Positions 35,641 to 46,959 of a stretch of 64,000 nt of DNA are shown in pieces; position 1 is the first letter of the stretch; each line of letters opens with the position of its first letter. The position numbers and the translations under genes were made by a program. This DNA comes from Diphasiastrum complanatum. Its lineage: Eukaryota > Streptophyta > Lycopodiopsida > Lycopodiales > Lycopodiaceae. Location: contig CM055106.1 of NCBI GenBank assembly GCA_029204225.1, positions 15,972,969 through 16,036,968 on the forward strand, in the 5' to 3' direction. The notes beneath the pieces were generated by a model. The model was not told where the DNA came from and ran no database searches. It worked only from the letters and a program-made list of their open reading frames with translations.

Positions 35641-35869
35641 GAGTTCAAAGAGACGACGAGAATGCAAAGATTTGGTCTCCTTGTATTTCTGTTGGTTGTC
35701 TGGATCAGAACCAGGATGCCTTGTTGATTCTCAAGCTTGAGTGGAGCAGAGGGGTGGGTGCAGGGAGGGGGATGGTGAAGCCAATCTTTGGCTAGAAATT
35801 TTGTCTTGCTATGAAAATGGGTATTTCTTCTCGAACCTTTTGAGCAGTGAATGGGTTCGGTTTGTTGCA

Positions 35870-35871
35870 GC
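35870..35871 (+). promoter_or_regulatory. Likely 3' splice site of a 5'-UTR intron
   Basis: 'cggtttgttgcag' ends at 35870 and is followed 73 bp later by the start ATG of the EDR2-like CDS. The tract and AG fit a plant acceptor; the donor was not identified. Confidence 0.4.
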
Positions 35872-35943
35872 TGGATCAGACTTTGATCTCGCTTGATTGA
35901 TCGCTTCCTTGAAGGAAATTCTGGTGTTGCTGGGATAATCGCA

Positions 35944-36882
35944 ATGAGTTTGTCAGGCGGTTTGGATGGCGCGCCTCATCCCACCCCTGATGATGAGCCG
36001 CAGGATTGGAAAGACATTGTAATGCGTGGAGGATCGTTACGGCAAGTAGATCTGGAGCAGGGAGTCAATGGCTGGGCTTCGCCTCCCGGCCATCTTTTTC
36101 ATGTTCGAGGGCCGCAGTACTTTGCCAAGAGGTTGAAAATACCCTCTGGTGACTGGTTGTTGAAGCCGCTTGGGGTTGATTGGCTTAAGTCCACCGCCAA
36201 GCTAGATCATGTTCTTGCAAGGTCAGATAACCGGGTAATGGATGCCCTTTACAAGGCTCATGAAAACGGCTATGGCTTGAAATCGTTCATTTTTGCTGTT
36301 AATCTTCAAGTCCCTGGAAGGGAGCACCGTAGCTGCGTGTTCTACTATGTGGCGGAAGATCCAATCCCTCATGGCTCTCTGTTGTACAGGTTCATTCATG
36401 AGGATGACTCCTTCAGAAATAGTCGGTTTAAACTGATCAATAGAATAGTTCGAGGGCCATGGATCGTGCGAGCCACAGTGGGAAACCATGCGGCTTGCCT
36501 CCTGGGTAAAGCATTGACATGCCACTATCTAAAAGGCCCTAACTACTTAGAGATAGATGTTGACATTGGATCCTCTACTGTGGCGAATTATATTTTGCAT
36601 TTGGCCCTGGGGTATGTTAACTCTGTGGCAGTGGACATGGCATTCCTTGTTGAATCCCAGAGCGATGATGAGCTTCCTGAGAGGTTATTGGGAGCTGTGA
36701 GAATTTCTCAGATCGAAATGGAATCAGCTGTTTCTGTGGATTCCCGTACCGACCGGGATAACGCTCGACCTCTTAACAATTCTGTTGTGACGAGCTCACC
36801 AGGGCCTCCTGGTTGGTTTTCTTTGCTAAGCCACTGCAAGAAAACAGGTAAGGTTGAGGATGAACAGATCCAGAGGTATTGA
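35944..36882 (+). CDS. EDR2-like protein, DUF1336/EDR2_C domain only
   Basis: A complete, uninterrupted 312-aa host gene in a single coding exon. Nearly the whole product is the EDR2 C-terminal domain (DUF1336, about residues 43-262). Its hallmarks are NGWASPPGHLFHVRGPQYF, GVDWLKSTAKLDHVLAR, FIFAVNLQVPG, then DDSFRNSRFKLINRIVRGPW, CLLGKALTCHYLKG, NYLEIDVDIGSS and ELPERLLGAVRIS. Arabidopsis EDR2 negatively regulates salicylate-linked resistance and ageing and has PH and START domains before this one. Here there is no room for those domains, so this is the short plant form with unknown biochemical role. No signal peptide or membrane helix. I chose ATG 35944; the longer upstream frame lacks an ATG and follows a likely 5'-UTR acceptor. 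The tail after residue 262 is low complexity. Confidence 0.92.
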   Translation: MSLSGGLDGAPHPTPDDEPQDWKDIVMRGGSLRQVDLEQGVNGWASPPGHLFHVRGPQYFAKRLKIPSGDWLLKPLGVDWLKSTAKLDHVLARSDNRVMDALYKAHENGYGLKSFIFAVNLQVPGREHRSCVFYYVAEDPIPHGSLLYRFIHEDDSFRNSRFKLINRIVRGPWIVRATVGNHAACLLGKALTCHYLKGPNYLEIDVDIGSSTVANYILHLALGYVNSVAVDMAFLVESQSDDELPERLLGAVRISQIEMESAVSVDSRTDRDNARPLNNSVVTSSPGPPGWFSLLSHCKKTGKVEDEQIQRY

Positions 36883-37035
36883 CCACGATCCAATTGTTTT
36901 ATGTTCTATTGTAAGTAACTTTTGTGTGGTTGAGTCTAACTCCAGACCTCAAGAAGAGGAATGGATGGATGTCTACCCGCACCTATTGAGGGACTATGCC
37001 ATTTGTCTTATAGTAAACCGCAGCATGCATGTTTA

Positions 37036-37041
37036 TAATAA
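37036..37041 (+). terminator. Possible polyadenylation signal of the EDR2-like gene
   Basis: AATAAA in 'tttataataaacaaaa', about 155 bp after the stop codon, is the nearest canonical signal. Its use cannot be shown from sequence alone. Confidence 0.4.
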
Positions 37042-37149
37042 ACAAAAAAACTACATGAATTTGGTACAGAGCCTTATGGATTACTGGCAAGTGTCAAGCA
37101 TTCTGGAATAATTCTTGGAGTAATTTTGTAACTAGCAGGTATATATGTA

Positions 37150-39050
37150 TTTATCACTTTTGCTGTATGATTGGGAAGGGCAGCTTAAGGGAGTCCGGGG
37201 AACTACGCCACATTGACTCCATTGAATCCTGTTATAAACATCTGAAATCTAATTACCTTCTGAGCCCTCTTTTCAAGGTTGAATTTTCCTGTTCTGTGGT
37301 AGAATGTTGTTTGGTATTATCAACCCATGGGATCGCCTAACTCATTAGAGATACATCAACTCACCACGTGTAGGAAGATCTGCTCTGTGGTAGGATGGAC
37401 CAGTTATATGTTTAATTCTTTTGTACAACTACATTTGGTAGCATCTGCAGAATATTTTGATGGTACATCCACTTATATGCCAAGCCAAGATTGGAGCACA
37501 AGGCATCTAGATATATCTTTTTGCAACAGCCAAGATTTGAGCCTGCACCTTTTAGGATACAGGAATCACTCTTATACAACTTGTTGGCTACTGCGCGAAT
37601 TGTTGACCATTTAAAGCACGGTGCTTGAAAAGTCATTCTTCCCCAATATGTTTGAATTTTGAATTCTCTAGTGCTTGTTTTTGTGTCAAATACTTTATGA
37701 AGTATCTAGATTATGGTAGTATCTTTCATGTTTTTCATCAGATGTTGGTTTCTAGGACGTTGGTTTGTCCACCAAACTTTAAATTTGATTTGCATTTTAG
37801 GACTCTTATTTCTTTAGCCTTTCATATTGCACACCTGTTGCAAACTATTTGTTTGTCTTTTTGTTAGCCGATGTCGTATTTTTTGGTGTCAACAAATTTG
37901 GTTGACATGTTGATATCTGCCTGCTCTGAATGATTATTTTTATTGGCTACAGTGGTCAATTGCTGTTATTTTTTAGATCTTTCTTATCTAGTGCTCTAAA
38001 GATAAGTTCAGTAAAATCTGCCTGCTCTGAATGATTATTTTTATTGGCTGCAGTGGTCAATTACTGTTCCTTTTCTAGACCTTTCTTATCTAGTGCTATT
38101 GGTAGTAAATCCTGTTGGACAAGTGCATTCTTAAGAAGGTTGTTCGTTAAATGAACCTTGGGCTTTTCATTGAGGATGCAAGAATGTAGTACATGAATCA
38201 GGAGATATTGGTAGCTTAAATGGAGATGGTAAACGAGCATCAAGTAGTTTCAGCTCAAAAAATAATGTGCTGGATTGCAGCTTTGTGTTTCCCAAAATTT
38301 TACTGAATGTTGTTCATTCAAACTCAACCTTGCTATAGCATGTAAGATATTCGGTGTCCTGAAAAAGTCCGATGTTTTTAAAACGTTTTCACTTAACAAA
38401 ATTCACCTGGCAACTTGGCAACCAAGCCTACTTTTTGTGTAGCCCTATTTCACTGTGGTAGCATCAATCTCGAGAGTCTCAATATACTCATCCGATAGGC
38501 ATAGTTGCAATGCAACCCACTCCATTGGTTTTTGAAACTCCTTTGAAACTTGGATATTTTAGATGCGTTACAAACATCTGTTATCAAAGTTTTGGTTTGC
38601 CCTCCTTTGGCTCCAAAAGGGGCCAACAGCCTTTTGGGGCCCTGTTATTATGTGTTCATCAACTATGGTTGTAATGAGATGATTAAAAAACTTTCTTTAT
38701 GGAAGATGATGGCTTTCATTATTCACAGAGGTGGTTGATATTTTCGGTTTTATTGACCTTCTACCACTTAATTTTACATGTCTACGAGTTAAAATCTGTT
38801 ACCATCACCAGTTGAATGCTTCTGTCAGATTATATTTGCTAGGAGAATTATCTGCCGAAGTTAAAGCAAATAAAACTTTCTGTAAAAGATTTGAAGATAA
38901 AGCAGTAGACACAAACTGAGTTCACAAGAATAGAGCATGGGGTGTCTATGTAAGATGAGAAAATAAAGTAGTAGACACAAATTGAGTGGTCGATCAAGAC
39001 CATATTTTAAGTTAAGTTCAGACTAATATGCGTCACTTGGACGATGAACT
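37150..39050. other. Region without a recognised gene
   Basis: AT-rich intergenic DNA. It holds a 101-bp tandem duplication (37915-38098) but no retroelement motifs, RNA genes or convincing ORFs on either strand. Confidence 0.5.
37915..38098 (+). repeat. 101-bp-period tandem duplication
   Basis: 'atctgcctgctctgaatgat' begins at 37915 and again at 38016. The ~82-bp copies both end 'cttatctagtgct' and differ at only a few bases, so this looks recent. Confidence 0.93.
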
Positions 39051-39109
39051 CACAAGCTTTGTTTTTTGTATTTTTATTCATGTTTCTCTATCACCATATT
39101 CTGTTTCAT

Positions 39110-39447
39110 TTCATACTGAATCAATACTAACTTTTATTGCGTTCAGGTTTGTCTCAGAATGTATGCGTTTTTGTAATTCTTCGCGACAGATTATTTGTCT
39201 GATAATTCAATGCTTTAAATATCTGGTTACGTAATCACTGTAGTACTGATGATTTCAAAGTTAGTTACTATAAGATCGAACGTGATTTTTATCACTATTG
39301 TTTTGTTCGAAATTGATAGGTGTAGTCATGCATGAAGAAAGGTGAAGATAGTTTATTCTGCTGCGCACGATAAGTTTTCTTTTTTGTCGTTCAAATTATT
39401 TTTATTCGATTCTTTTAGATCTATCTTTTACACACCTCTTTCCAACA
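39110..39447 (+). repeat. Truncated 5' LTR of copia P
   Basis: Nearly identical to 41205-41543 of the complete 3' LTR ('tcaatactaacttttattgc' through 'ctttccaaca'). The first ~900 bp of this LTR is missing. Confidence 0.85.
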
Positions 39448-39862
39448 TGGTATCTTTGAGCTACTGTGGACTTTTGTATTTGTTATGAAGCACTCGACAA
39501 CGACAAACTCAATTTGCTGATTGGTTTTATAGATGCAAGTTGAGCAGGAGATGTAGACACTCGTAAATCCACTTCTAGATTTACATTCTTCCTCAACAAT
39601 GGTCCTATTTCCTGGAACAGTCGAAACTTACTTTCAGATATTAGTTTGAATCAATATGCTTTGACTTTATTATTTTGTGATAATTAAAGTGCCATTGTCT
39701 TATCAGCCAACCTTAGATTTCATTATAAGAGTAATTGAAATATCACTATGTCAGAAGCAAAGTTCTCGACAAAGAGGTTAGATTGCAGTACTGTTGAACG
39801 CAAGATATGACAACATATATTTTTACTAAAGCATTAAGTTTGGATGCACACAGAAAGTTTTG
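39448..39862 (+). pseudogene. Copia P: primer binding site and RNase H scrap
   Basis: TGGTATCTTTGAGC at 39448 directly follows the LTR end and is a degraded PBS. About 75 bp later the sequence is already RNase H (DVDTRKSTSRFTFFLNNGPI at 39553, then a SAIVLSANLRFHYKS-like stretch), so gag, protease, integrase and RT were deleted. It runs to a GA repeat at 39864 that interrupts the last RNase H codons. Confidence 0.8.
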
Positions 39863-40280
39863 TTGAGAGAGAGAGAGAGAGAGAGAGAATTTGAGATTTC
39901 AAATCCTCTAATCCAAAATTCAGCATTACCTCTTTGAGACAATGCATCAAACTTCTTCTCCAAAGCACATGTACACAAGAACAAACAAAAGGGAAGAGCT
40001 AGGATGCAAATCATAGAATCCTCTTTGGGGGGGCACATTTCTTCTTTTATAGAGAGTGGAGAAGCATTCCAAAGTGAGTGAGATGTTAAGCTCAAGTGCA
40101 TGAGGTGTGGGAAAGACTCCAATTGGACTAAAGATGAAGTGGAGTGCATTGGTGAGGTGTATTAGTTTGTGGGAGTGAAAGGGTGTGGTGTACAAGTTTG
40201 TGAGAGTCGTTAGGATGAGTTGGATGGTGAAGTAAGTGTGTAGGAAAGCGTCCCATTCTTGGTGTAAGGTCAAGGCATGC
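39863..40280. mobile_element. About 0.4-kb non-coding insertion in copia P
   Basis: It begins with a (GA)n tract (39864-39888) and separates 'cacagaaagttttgt' of the RNase H end from 'gtcaaggcatgcatggattc', which are contiguous in the related element H. I see no terminal repeat, and the target duplication is ambiguous. Frames on the minus strand reflect the repeat and chance. Confidence 0.45.
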
Positions 40281-40289
40281 ATGGATTCA

Positions 40290-41543
40290 GGTTAAGGGGG
40301 AGAATTGGATTATTCTCCTTCCTACTAATCGACTAATCAATTTTTAATCTTCATCCAATTGTTTATCCAAATCTGCGGATTCTCCCATGTTTTACACAGT
40401 CTGCAGAATTACAAGTGTTTTTACATAGTTTGCAGAAATACACGGAGTTTGACAACAGTGTCGGAATTTTTTTTTCACGATAAAATCCGACACTGTCGTC
40501 TTTTTGCTATAGTCAATTTTTTCTTAAAGCGACACTGTCAAAAATTTCGAGTAAAAATACAGTGTCACATTTTTCGTCTGTCAGGAATTGCGAGTAAAAA
40601 TACAGAGTCGCATTTTTTCACATTTTTCAAAGTGCCTCAAATGTTAAGAAAATGACTTTGGCAAAGTGTGGGGCTACTCCAAATATTAAGAAAATGAGAT
40701 TTTGCGACACTGTCGCATTTCTCGCAAAATGCCGACACTGTCGTCTTTTTGCGACACTGTCGCTTTTTCTGATGACAGTTTACGTTCATTTCTGCCGAGT
40801 GACAGTTACGTTCATTTATGCAAACAGACTGTTACAGCCAAATGTCACCGCTTATCAGCAAGCAACTTTTGAGAAGAACTGGATGAATGCCAGCAGACTC
40901 CAACCAACTGGCAACCGCATTTGATAACCTAATTGCTTAGTATAAATAGCTGTTCATATTTCTACATCAACATGGTCAGAATCGTCAGATCAAGTATTGA
41001 ATAGTTAGCTTTCTCTCAAGCCTGCGAGCTTGAACACTCTTGAGCATTCTAGCTCAGTTCTTTAGAGTTGATTAGAGATTGCTATTGCGCTTACTGCTTA
41101 TCAGTAGTTGCGCTTAATTCAGACTTTTATTTAGTCGCTCAAAAATATCTTAGAGTACGCGGCTTCGATCCACAAACTTGTTGTACTCATTTATTTTTGT
41201 TTCTTTTCATACGAATCAATACTAACTTTTATTGCGTTCAGGTTTGTCTTAGAATGTATGCGTTTCTATGATTCTTTGCGATAGATTATTTGTCTGATAA
41301 TTTAATGCTTTAAATATTTGGTTATGCAATCACTGCAATACTGATGATTTCAAAGTTAGTTACTATAAGATCGAACGTGATTTTTATCACTATTGTTTTG
41401 TTCGAAATTGATAGACGTAGTCATGCATGAAAAAAGAGGAAGGCAGTTTATTCCGCTGCGCACGATAAGTTTTCTTTCTTGTCATTCGAATTATTTTTAT
41501 TTGATTCTTTTAGACCTATCTTTTACACACTGCTTTCCAACAT
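40290..41543 (+). repeat. Polypurine tract and 3' LTR of copia P
   Basis: TTAAGGGGGAGA is followed at about 40308 by the LTR (start mutated to AATTGGATTATTCTCC from TGTTGG), which ends GCTTTCCAACA at 41543. It is the fullest copy of the family also seen at 13386-14337. Its U3 carries several near-palindromes CGACACTGTCG (40480-40770). Confidence 0.83.
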
Positions 41544-41556
41544 CAAAATAGACCAG

Positions 41557-41957
41557 TCAAGCTTATCGTCAAGATCCAGGTTAAAAAACCATTCTCGTGC
41601 TTTATCGATCATGATCATTGAAAACAGTTGGACCATAGCATCATTGGATGTTTCGCCATAAACTTCACACGCATTCTCAAAGACTTGTAAGAATCTTTGA
41701 GGGTTCGAACTACCGTCGTATTTGGGTAGATCTAACTTTGGGGTTCGCTTTTCAATATGAGCTCTGTGGGTGGCAGAAGCTCCATTAAGGTGTGTTCTGG
41801 CCTGTGATAATTCAACACCATGACGGACTCGGGCACGTGAAGACTCGGCTCTATCAAGTTTCCGTCTCTCAAATGGGTTTGTGGAACGTTCATGTACTTG
41901 TGATTTCATTCGGGAGAACTTATGACGTCGGATTTGCTCAGACGTAGGTGAGACCAT
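41557..41957 (-). pseudogene. Gypsy gag fragment
   Basis: A minus-strand frame with a classic Ty3/gypsy gag core: PKLDLPKYDGSSNPQRFLQV, then MIDKAREWFFNLDLDDKLDW. The N-terminal part is Arg/Ser-rich. Its 3' end is cut by the LTR of copia P. It lies after the integrase end of element Q on the same strand, so it belongs to a second gypsy copy. Confidence 0.82.
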
Positions 41958-42079
41958 TTCGGGTGGATAGCCTTATGTTGATTTGGAATTGTAATGGTAT
42001 TCCATTGGATAAGGTCTAGTTTTTTTGTTTGTTGTATAGGTTTTTGTTGTTTTTGTTTTAGGGCCAGATGAGGGGTTTC

Positions 42080-43540
42080 AAACTGTAGTCTTCATCAAAT
42101 CATGATTCGACTGTACTCGATAAGTAGGTACTTCGAATTCGATAGGGAATATCAAGTGTATACCGTATACCAAATAGAAAGGTGTTTGTTTTATAGTCAC
42201 TTTTTCGGCATTGCAATAGGCCCATAGAACATATGAAAGTTTTTCTATTTCCAATAAGAAGCATGCGGTTTTATAATCTTGTTTAACTTTTGCACAATTT
42301 TGTTTATATATGCGGCCAGTGCATTAAAGATGTGGGCTTTTTCAACCCATTGACATGGATCACATGTTTTAGAAAAGCTACAATGTCTTTATACATCGTC
42401 GGCCATCAATATTTTGCATTCAATATCTTCTTAACAATATTTACAACTGCATTATGTCCACCGACATCTTTCGAATGTAGAGCCTGAATGATTTTTTGGA
42501 AGTTCTTCATATGCTCCCAATTTGTGTAGTACATTGTTCCTTATTGTATACGATCCAACCTTAAAGACTGTTCTTTGTTATAAATCGTAATTCCTGAAGT
42601 AGCATCACCTTGAGCTATTCGGCCTGAAAGGTCTAGCTTGTTTACCAGATGTTTAAGCACATAATGATTGACATGAAAGATAAAAAGATAGCCCAATATA
42701 ATGTCGAAACTTTTTGACAGTAAAAATCATCCCTAGTCCATGTTTTATCGCCAAATAGTTATTTTCCAGCGCACTCAATTGACGCCCTGCATAATATGCA
42801 AGATAATTTTTATTCTCATTGTTCTTTTGAATGTGTAACTCCAATTGCGACTGAAGAAACAGAAGTATCATATCGGTAAATGGTGATCTTTCCGAGTTAC
42901 GGCATTTAGCTTTTGATAGCCTTGACAAACAAGTAATTTTTCAGTCTTCTCCTTTGGTACAACTAAAATTGGTGAAACCCAGTCATTGTTGAGATCATGA
43001 TAAATTATGCCTACCTCCAGATATTTATCAAATTCGTCTTTCACCAGTAAAGAGTACTTTGGGTTTAATCGGTACTGTCTTTGTTTTATTATATTCTGTA
43101 CGCAATTCGGCCGGATTTCTTCTTCGGATAAAAACTAGAAATCATCAAGGCTTTTCCTGGTACGACTTCGATAGATAATGTATCATTAGGATTGATCATA
43201 CCGACTGTCATGTTGTTTGATGAATAAACTTGATGAAAGGTGAGTTTGTTCTTCATCGTGAGATCATTTTGGTTTTTCAATTTTGTAGCAATCCAGAAAG
43301 TTAGCATCAATATCATGCTCTAAGAAAAAGTTCAAAAAATAGGACGATTCTTCTGAAGTAAAACCAGTATTTGACAACGGATTTTCGTCTTTATAATGAT
43401 CTTGATTCCACGCGATAACATGCTTACGGAGCTTCCCATTATCGTCATATTTGCCAGTATGAGAAAGCAATTCTTTTTTTATCAAGTGGACATTGGCATT
43501 AGCTTGGTAGAACCAGGAAGTCTGACTGGTTGAGAATTAC
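42080..43540 (-). pseudogene. Gypsy element Q: RT, RNase H and integrase remnants
   Basis: On the minus strand the RT start (HQVYSSNNMTVGMINPNDTL and the QDYQKLNA-like stretch) runs into RNase H (NKNYLAYYAGRQLSALENNY, FTVKKFRHYIGLSF), with most of the RT palm, including its YxDD box, deleted. The integrase zinc-binding region (42290-42480) and C-terminus (42110-42280, an AEKVTIKQTPFYLVYGIH-like segment) follow. The wording is very close to element C at 4.6-7.1 kb, so both are one gypsy lineage. Confidence 0.82.
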
Positions 43541-43562
43541 AATTAAATTCATAATGAACAGC

Positions 43563-44192
43563 TTATCTTGGATATTTATTGTGACTTCTTTTAATTCTCT
43601 GATAGGTTTCCTTCTTGTCGGACAAGCTAACTTGATTTTGCATTTTGTAGCTTTTATATCCGTCAATCCAAGTGCATATGCAGTCTGTCATAATGTTGAT
43701 GCTAGATCCAGAGACTATAGGTACTTTTTTTATCAAACATCCTGAAATAGTAACATCAATTTCAGGTGTTCCAAAATCTCCAAGGTCAACAACCAACAAT
43801 GATATCTCAAGAAGTGTGATCTTCTTTTTCCTCTTCGTTTGAGAAAGAATCTTCAATTGCTTTCGATAATAATTGTTATCAGATAAGAGCTGTTCGAATG
43901 TGATATTCGGTCTTAAAGAGCCAATATATGAGACAATGTTGTACTGCTTCTTATCTTTTGGTTTAAAATTGACAACAACTTTAGGCAATTTAGAATTCGT
44001 TGGTAAATCTCCATTCTTTTTTTCAAAAGTTTTTTTTTTTTTTTTTTTCTGAACTAGACTAGATTTTAATTCTTTGTCGATTAAGTCTTGAGCTTTCTTG
44101 GATACATCTTTTTGAAATAATTTTGTAGCATTGCGATCATAGTCTGAATCATCTTTTAGATCCTCCCTGGTAATAGAATTATTTACCCTCAA
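43563..44192 (-). pseudogene. Gypsy element Q aspartic protease region
   Basis: A minus-strand frame of 209 codons contains a retropepsin-like fold (EIDVTISGCLIKKVPIV). The active site reads VSGSSINIM where gypsy proteases have a D-[ST]-G triad, so the catalytic Asp has become Ser. A poly-T tract (44030-44049) encodes an artificial Lys run. Inactive. Confidence 0.75.
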
Positions 44193-45922
44193 CTACTTTG
44201 TGGGATGTTTTCTCTTGTTCTGTTGAGTTTTGATAGAGTTCTCCTTTGATAGTTTCAGATATTTCGAAAATCTCCGAGTTGAGACCTTGAGAACGTCTTC
44301 TAGAACACTCGACCAAGTCATATCTTTGGTTAAGAGAGTTTCTTCGTTCAAGCATTCAATTATCTAAACGAATGTATCATCCTATTTCAGCTTTGAATCA
44401 ACATCTGCAACATGAGTCTGAACATAGTTATACACAATCTTCAGCTTTATAGGCTTTCGACAATCTGCAGCAGTGTGTCCTTCTCTTGAACAGTTTGAAC
44501 ACAAAGGAATATAGTCGATTGGTCGACGTGGTTTTGGGCAGTCGGACAGCTACTTTTGACTCGCTTTGGTGGCAGATTCGCATGTGCATAAATAGTCTTA
44601 TGATATTGGGTTACAATATGCACAACCAGAAATCATTTTGGTGCAAACTTCGGCTTTAATCGTACGCCCGGGCTAGTCTACGGCCCTTGAATGTAATGGC
44701 AATAGTCTTCTAGTTCTTTTTCATATACATATAGCACATCACCTGCAAAACTTTCCACATAAGAAATTTGTGTTACCTTGCATTCGTTATCGGTGTGGCC
44801 TGAAGAACCGCACTTAGTACACTAGATATTAGGATTGGAGACTGAAGCTTTTTGTCTTTTATTTGCCACTCCAGATATTTAAACCTTCAAATTCTACATC
44901 TGTTGCGACAGATCTGCTATATTATTCTTTCACACTTTCTATGTCTTGATAGATAGATACTTGGAAGGCTTTGTTTTCTTCTTTATTTAATTTTTTCCTT
45001 CTGATAATCTTTTTCGTCTTTAGAAGAGCCAGAACTCTTAGTGCCCGATTTGTCACTTGAACTCGTTGATCTCAAACTGTTTGAAAAATCATCGTCAGAG
45101 CTTGAATTTCCAGACAACTTTTTTTATTTCATTTTTGTCTTGTGGTTGGAATGTCGTTTTCTTGCAATTTTTGATGTATTTTAATTTTTTTGATGTCGCT
45201 ATCATGGAACCAGCTTGTCTACAATATCGATCGATCTTTGACGACATACTTGCAAGAAACCATTCTATTTGCATGGCAACAAGATATACACCAACTAGTT
45301 TTCCATTAAGTTCTTTACCTTCCCAGTGTATTGTCTCGAAGGTTTCTTCTCCTTCTTTTGCACTGAATTTAGTCATGCCAGCATTCCAGTTGAATACCTA
45401 TCTCACGGAATTGGTTGAGAAAGGCTTATTTTAATTGCTCCTAGGTGGTGACAATTGTATGGTCCATTTGACTGTACCAAATGCAGGCTTTTTTTCACAG
45501 CAGACCTGGAAAGATTTGTAACTTGTCTGCATTCATCCCCTCATTATTCGAAACAACAATGGATTTGAATTGAGAAACATAATTGTTTTCATCATCTGAA
45601 GAGGTGCCTTTGAAATGGTCATACTTGATCTTTGAACTAGCAGTATATCTTGCTGAAGAGGCTCCATATCTGGCACAGATGGATTAGGATTATCTGTATC
45701 AAGATTGGAATTGTCACTGTTAGGACCAAGGTTGATTAGTATCAGGATTATCAATATCAAGATGTTGATAAAGAGTGTCGAACAAAATTTTTGCTTCCTG
45801 ATAAGAGCTGATTGATGAGCTGCCACTTTGAATTGCTTCTTGAAGGCTATTGAAAATTCCTCTCGGATTTTTTGATAACGTTCCAATCGTTCAGCTTTGC
45901 TACTGCTTTCATTAGTTGGCAT
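44193..45922 (-). pseudogene. Gypsy element Q gag region
   Basis: The minus strand starts MPTNESSSKAERLERYQKIR at 45922, close to the PBS, and remains coding-like with many stops. Knuckle-type Cys clusters occur at about 44780-44830 (CTKCGSSGHTDNEC) and near 44470-44510, where a CSNCSREGHTAADC-like pattern can be read. Position between PBS and protease supports gag. Confidence 0.65.
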
Positions 45923-45964
45923 TAATCTTTAATAGGTAATCATCTGTATTCAACAAGTTAGCAG

Positions 45965-45985
45965 TCCTTGACAACGACGCCAAAA
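45965..45985 (-). other. Primer binding site of gypsy Q
   Basis: The minus strand reads TTGGCGTCGTTGTCAAGGAC, close to the TGGCGCCGTTGCCGGGGA type (tRNA-Asp) used by many plant gypsy elements. Confidence 0.7.
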
Positions 45986-45991
45986 ATAAGC

Positions 45992-46920
45992 ATATGTCGT
46001 GGTGTACTCATCATAAAAACTATAAAGACGTAGCATAAAAGATTGTCAAATCCCAAAATGACAACTACTTGTTGTGATTATAGATAATTTTGTTCTATTT
46101 ATTGTTGTGAGTGTTTAATGTGGTTGTCGACAGACATTTAGTAGAATTGGCGAACAAATCTCTAGTTAAATGTAATCGACCAGTTCGATATATCGAGTTG
46201 TGCTCCTAATGACATTTGTCAAAAAAATGATATACATTGTTGCATCAGTAACTCTGACACATACATTCACACAAACGACTTACACGAGATTTGACAGTCA
46301 CTCCTCATCGCTCATTCAAGCGAATGATTGATCTCAAGTTTAAAGTATTCGAGTATCCTTAAGCGATCTATCTACCGTATCGATTTACAACAACACAGAA
46401 AATCCTTTAGGATTTGTAAGTTCGAACAATCTGAAGTGATAGTGATATAGTAATTCCAAATGTCTCAATCTTAAGTGCAGAACAATCGATAAGTCCGAAC
46501 ACAAAAGTAATTCGACTGCCGATTAATTTGAAGACAAGTTCAGTATCGAATTAACGGACATTCAAATACGACAATATCAAGACTAAAAATGTTTGACTAG
46601 AGTTATCGAACATATGTCGATAAGCGTGACACTATCGATTGTGAACATAGAAGCACTCAACACACATATATCATATGCAAACGAAGAATAGTGAAGATTC
46701 GAAAGCTTGAGACAATTCTCTATTCTTCTAAAAACTCGGTGGTTTACAATGAAGTGTTAATGGAGTACTAGTAGAGGTTCGAGTGCGACTGAACACATCT
46801 TTTAGAAACTGATGCGTCGATGCTTATTTATAATTAATTAACTAATTATAGCCAATAAGAAAATTACATCTATACAATGTCCAATGCCATGGCATCCTAC
46901 TCACGTGACCAGGATATTCA
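45992..46920 (-). repeat. 5' LTR of gypsy Q
   Basis: It is the inverted match of 22390-23262 and precedes the PBS on the minus strand. Length is ~0.93 kb. The outer edge (near 46920) is approximate because similarity fades there. This edge abuts the transposase candidate and probably cut off its 5' exons. Confidence 0.8.
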
Positions 46921-46959
46921 AACGCTTTTCAAAAGGAGGTTATCAAAATAGAAGGATCC

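Noticed and set aside
36223-36525. 100-codon minus-strand frame inside the EDR2-like gene
   Set aside because: It is the antisense shadow of the conserved DUF1336 coding sequence.
39826-40282. Two ~110-codon minus-strand frames near the (GA)n tract
   Set aside because: No domain, partly made of the GA repeat, overlapping each other in different frames; the segment looks like a non-coding insertion.
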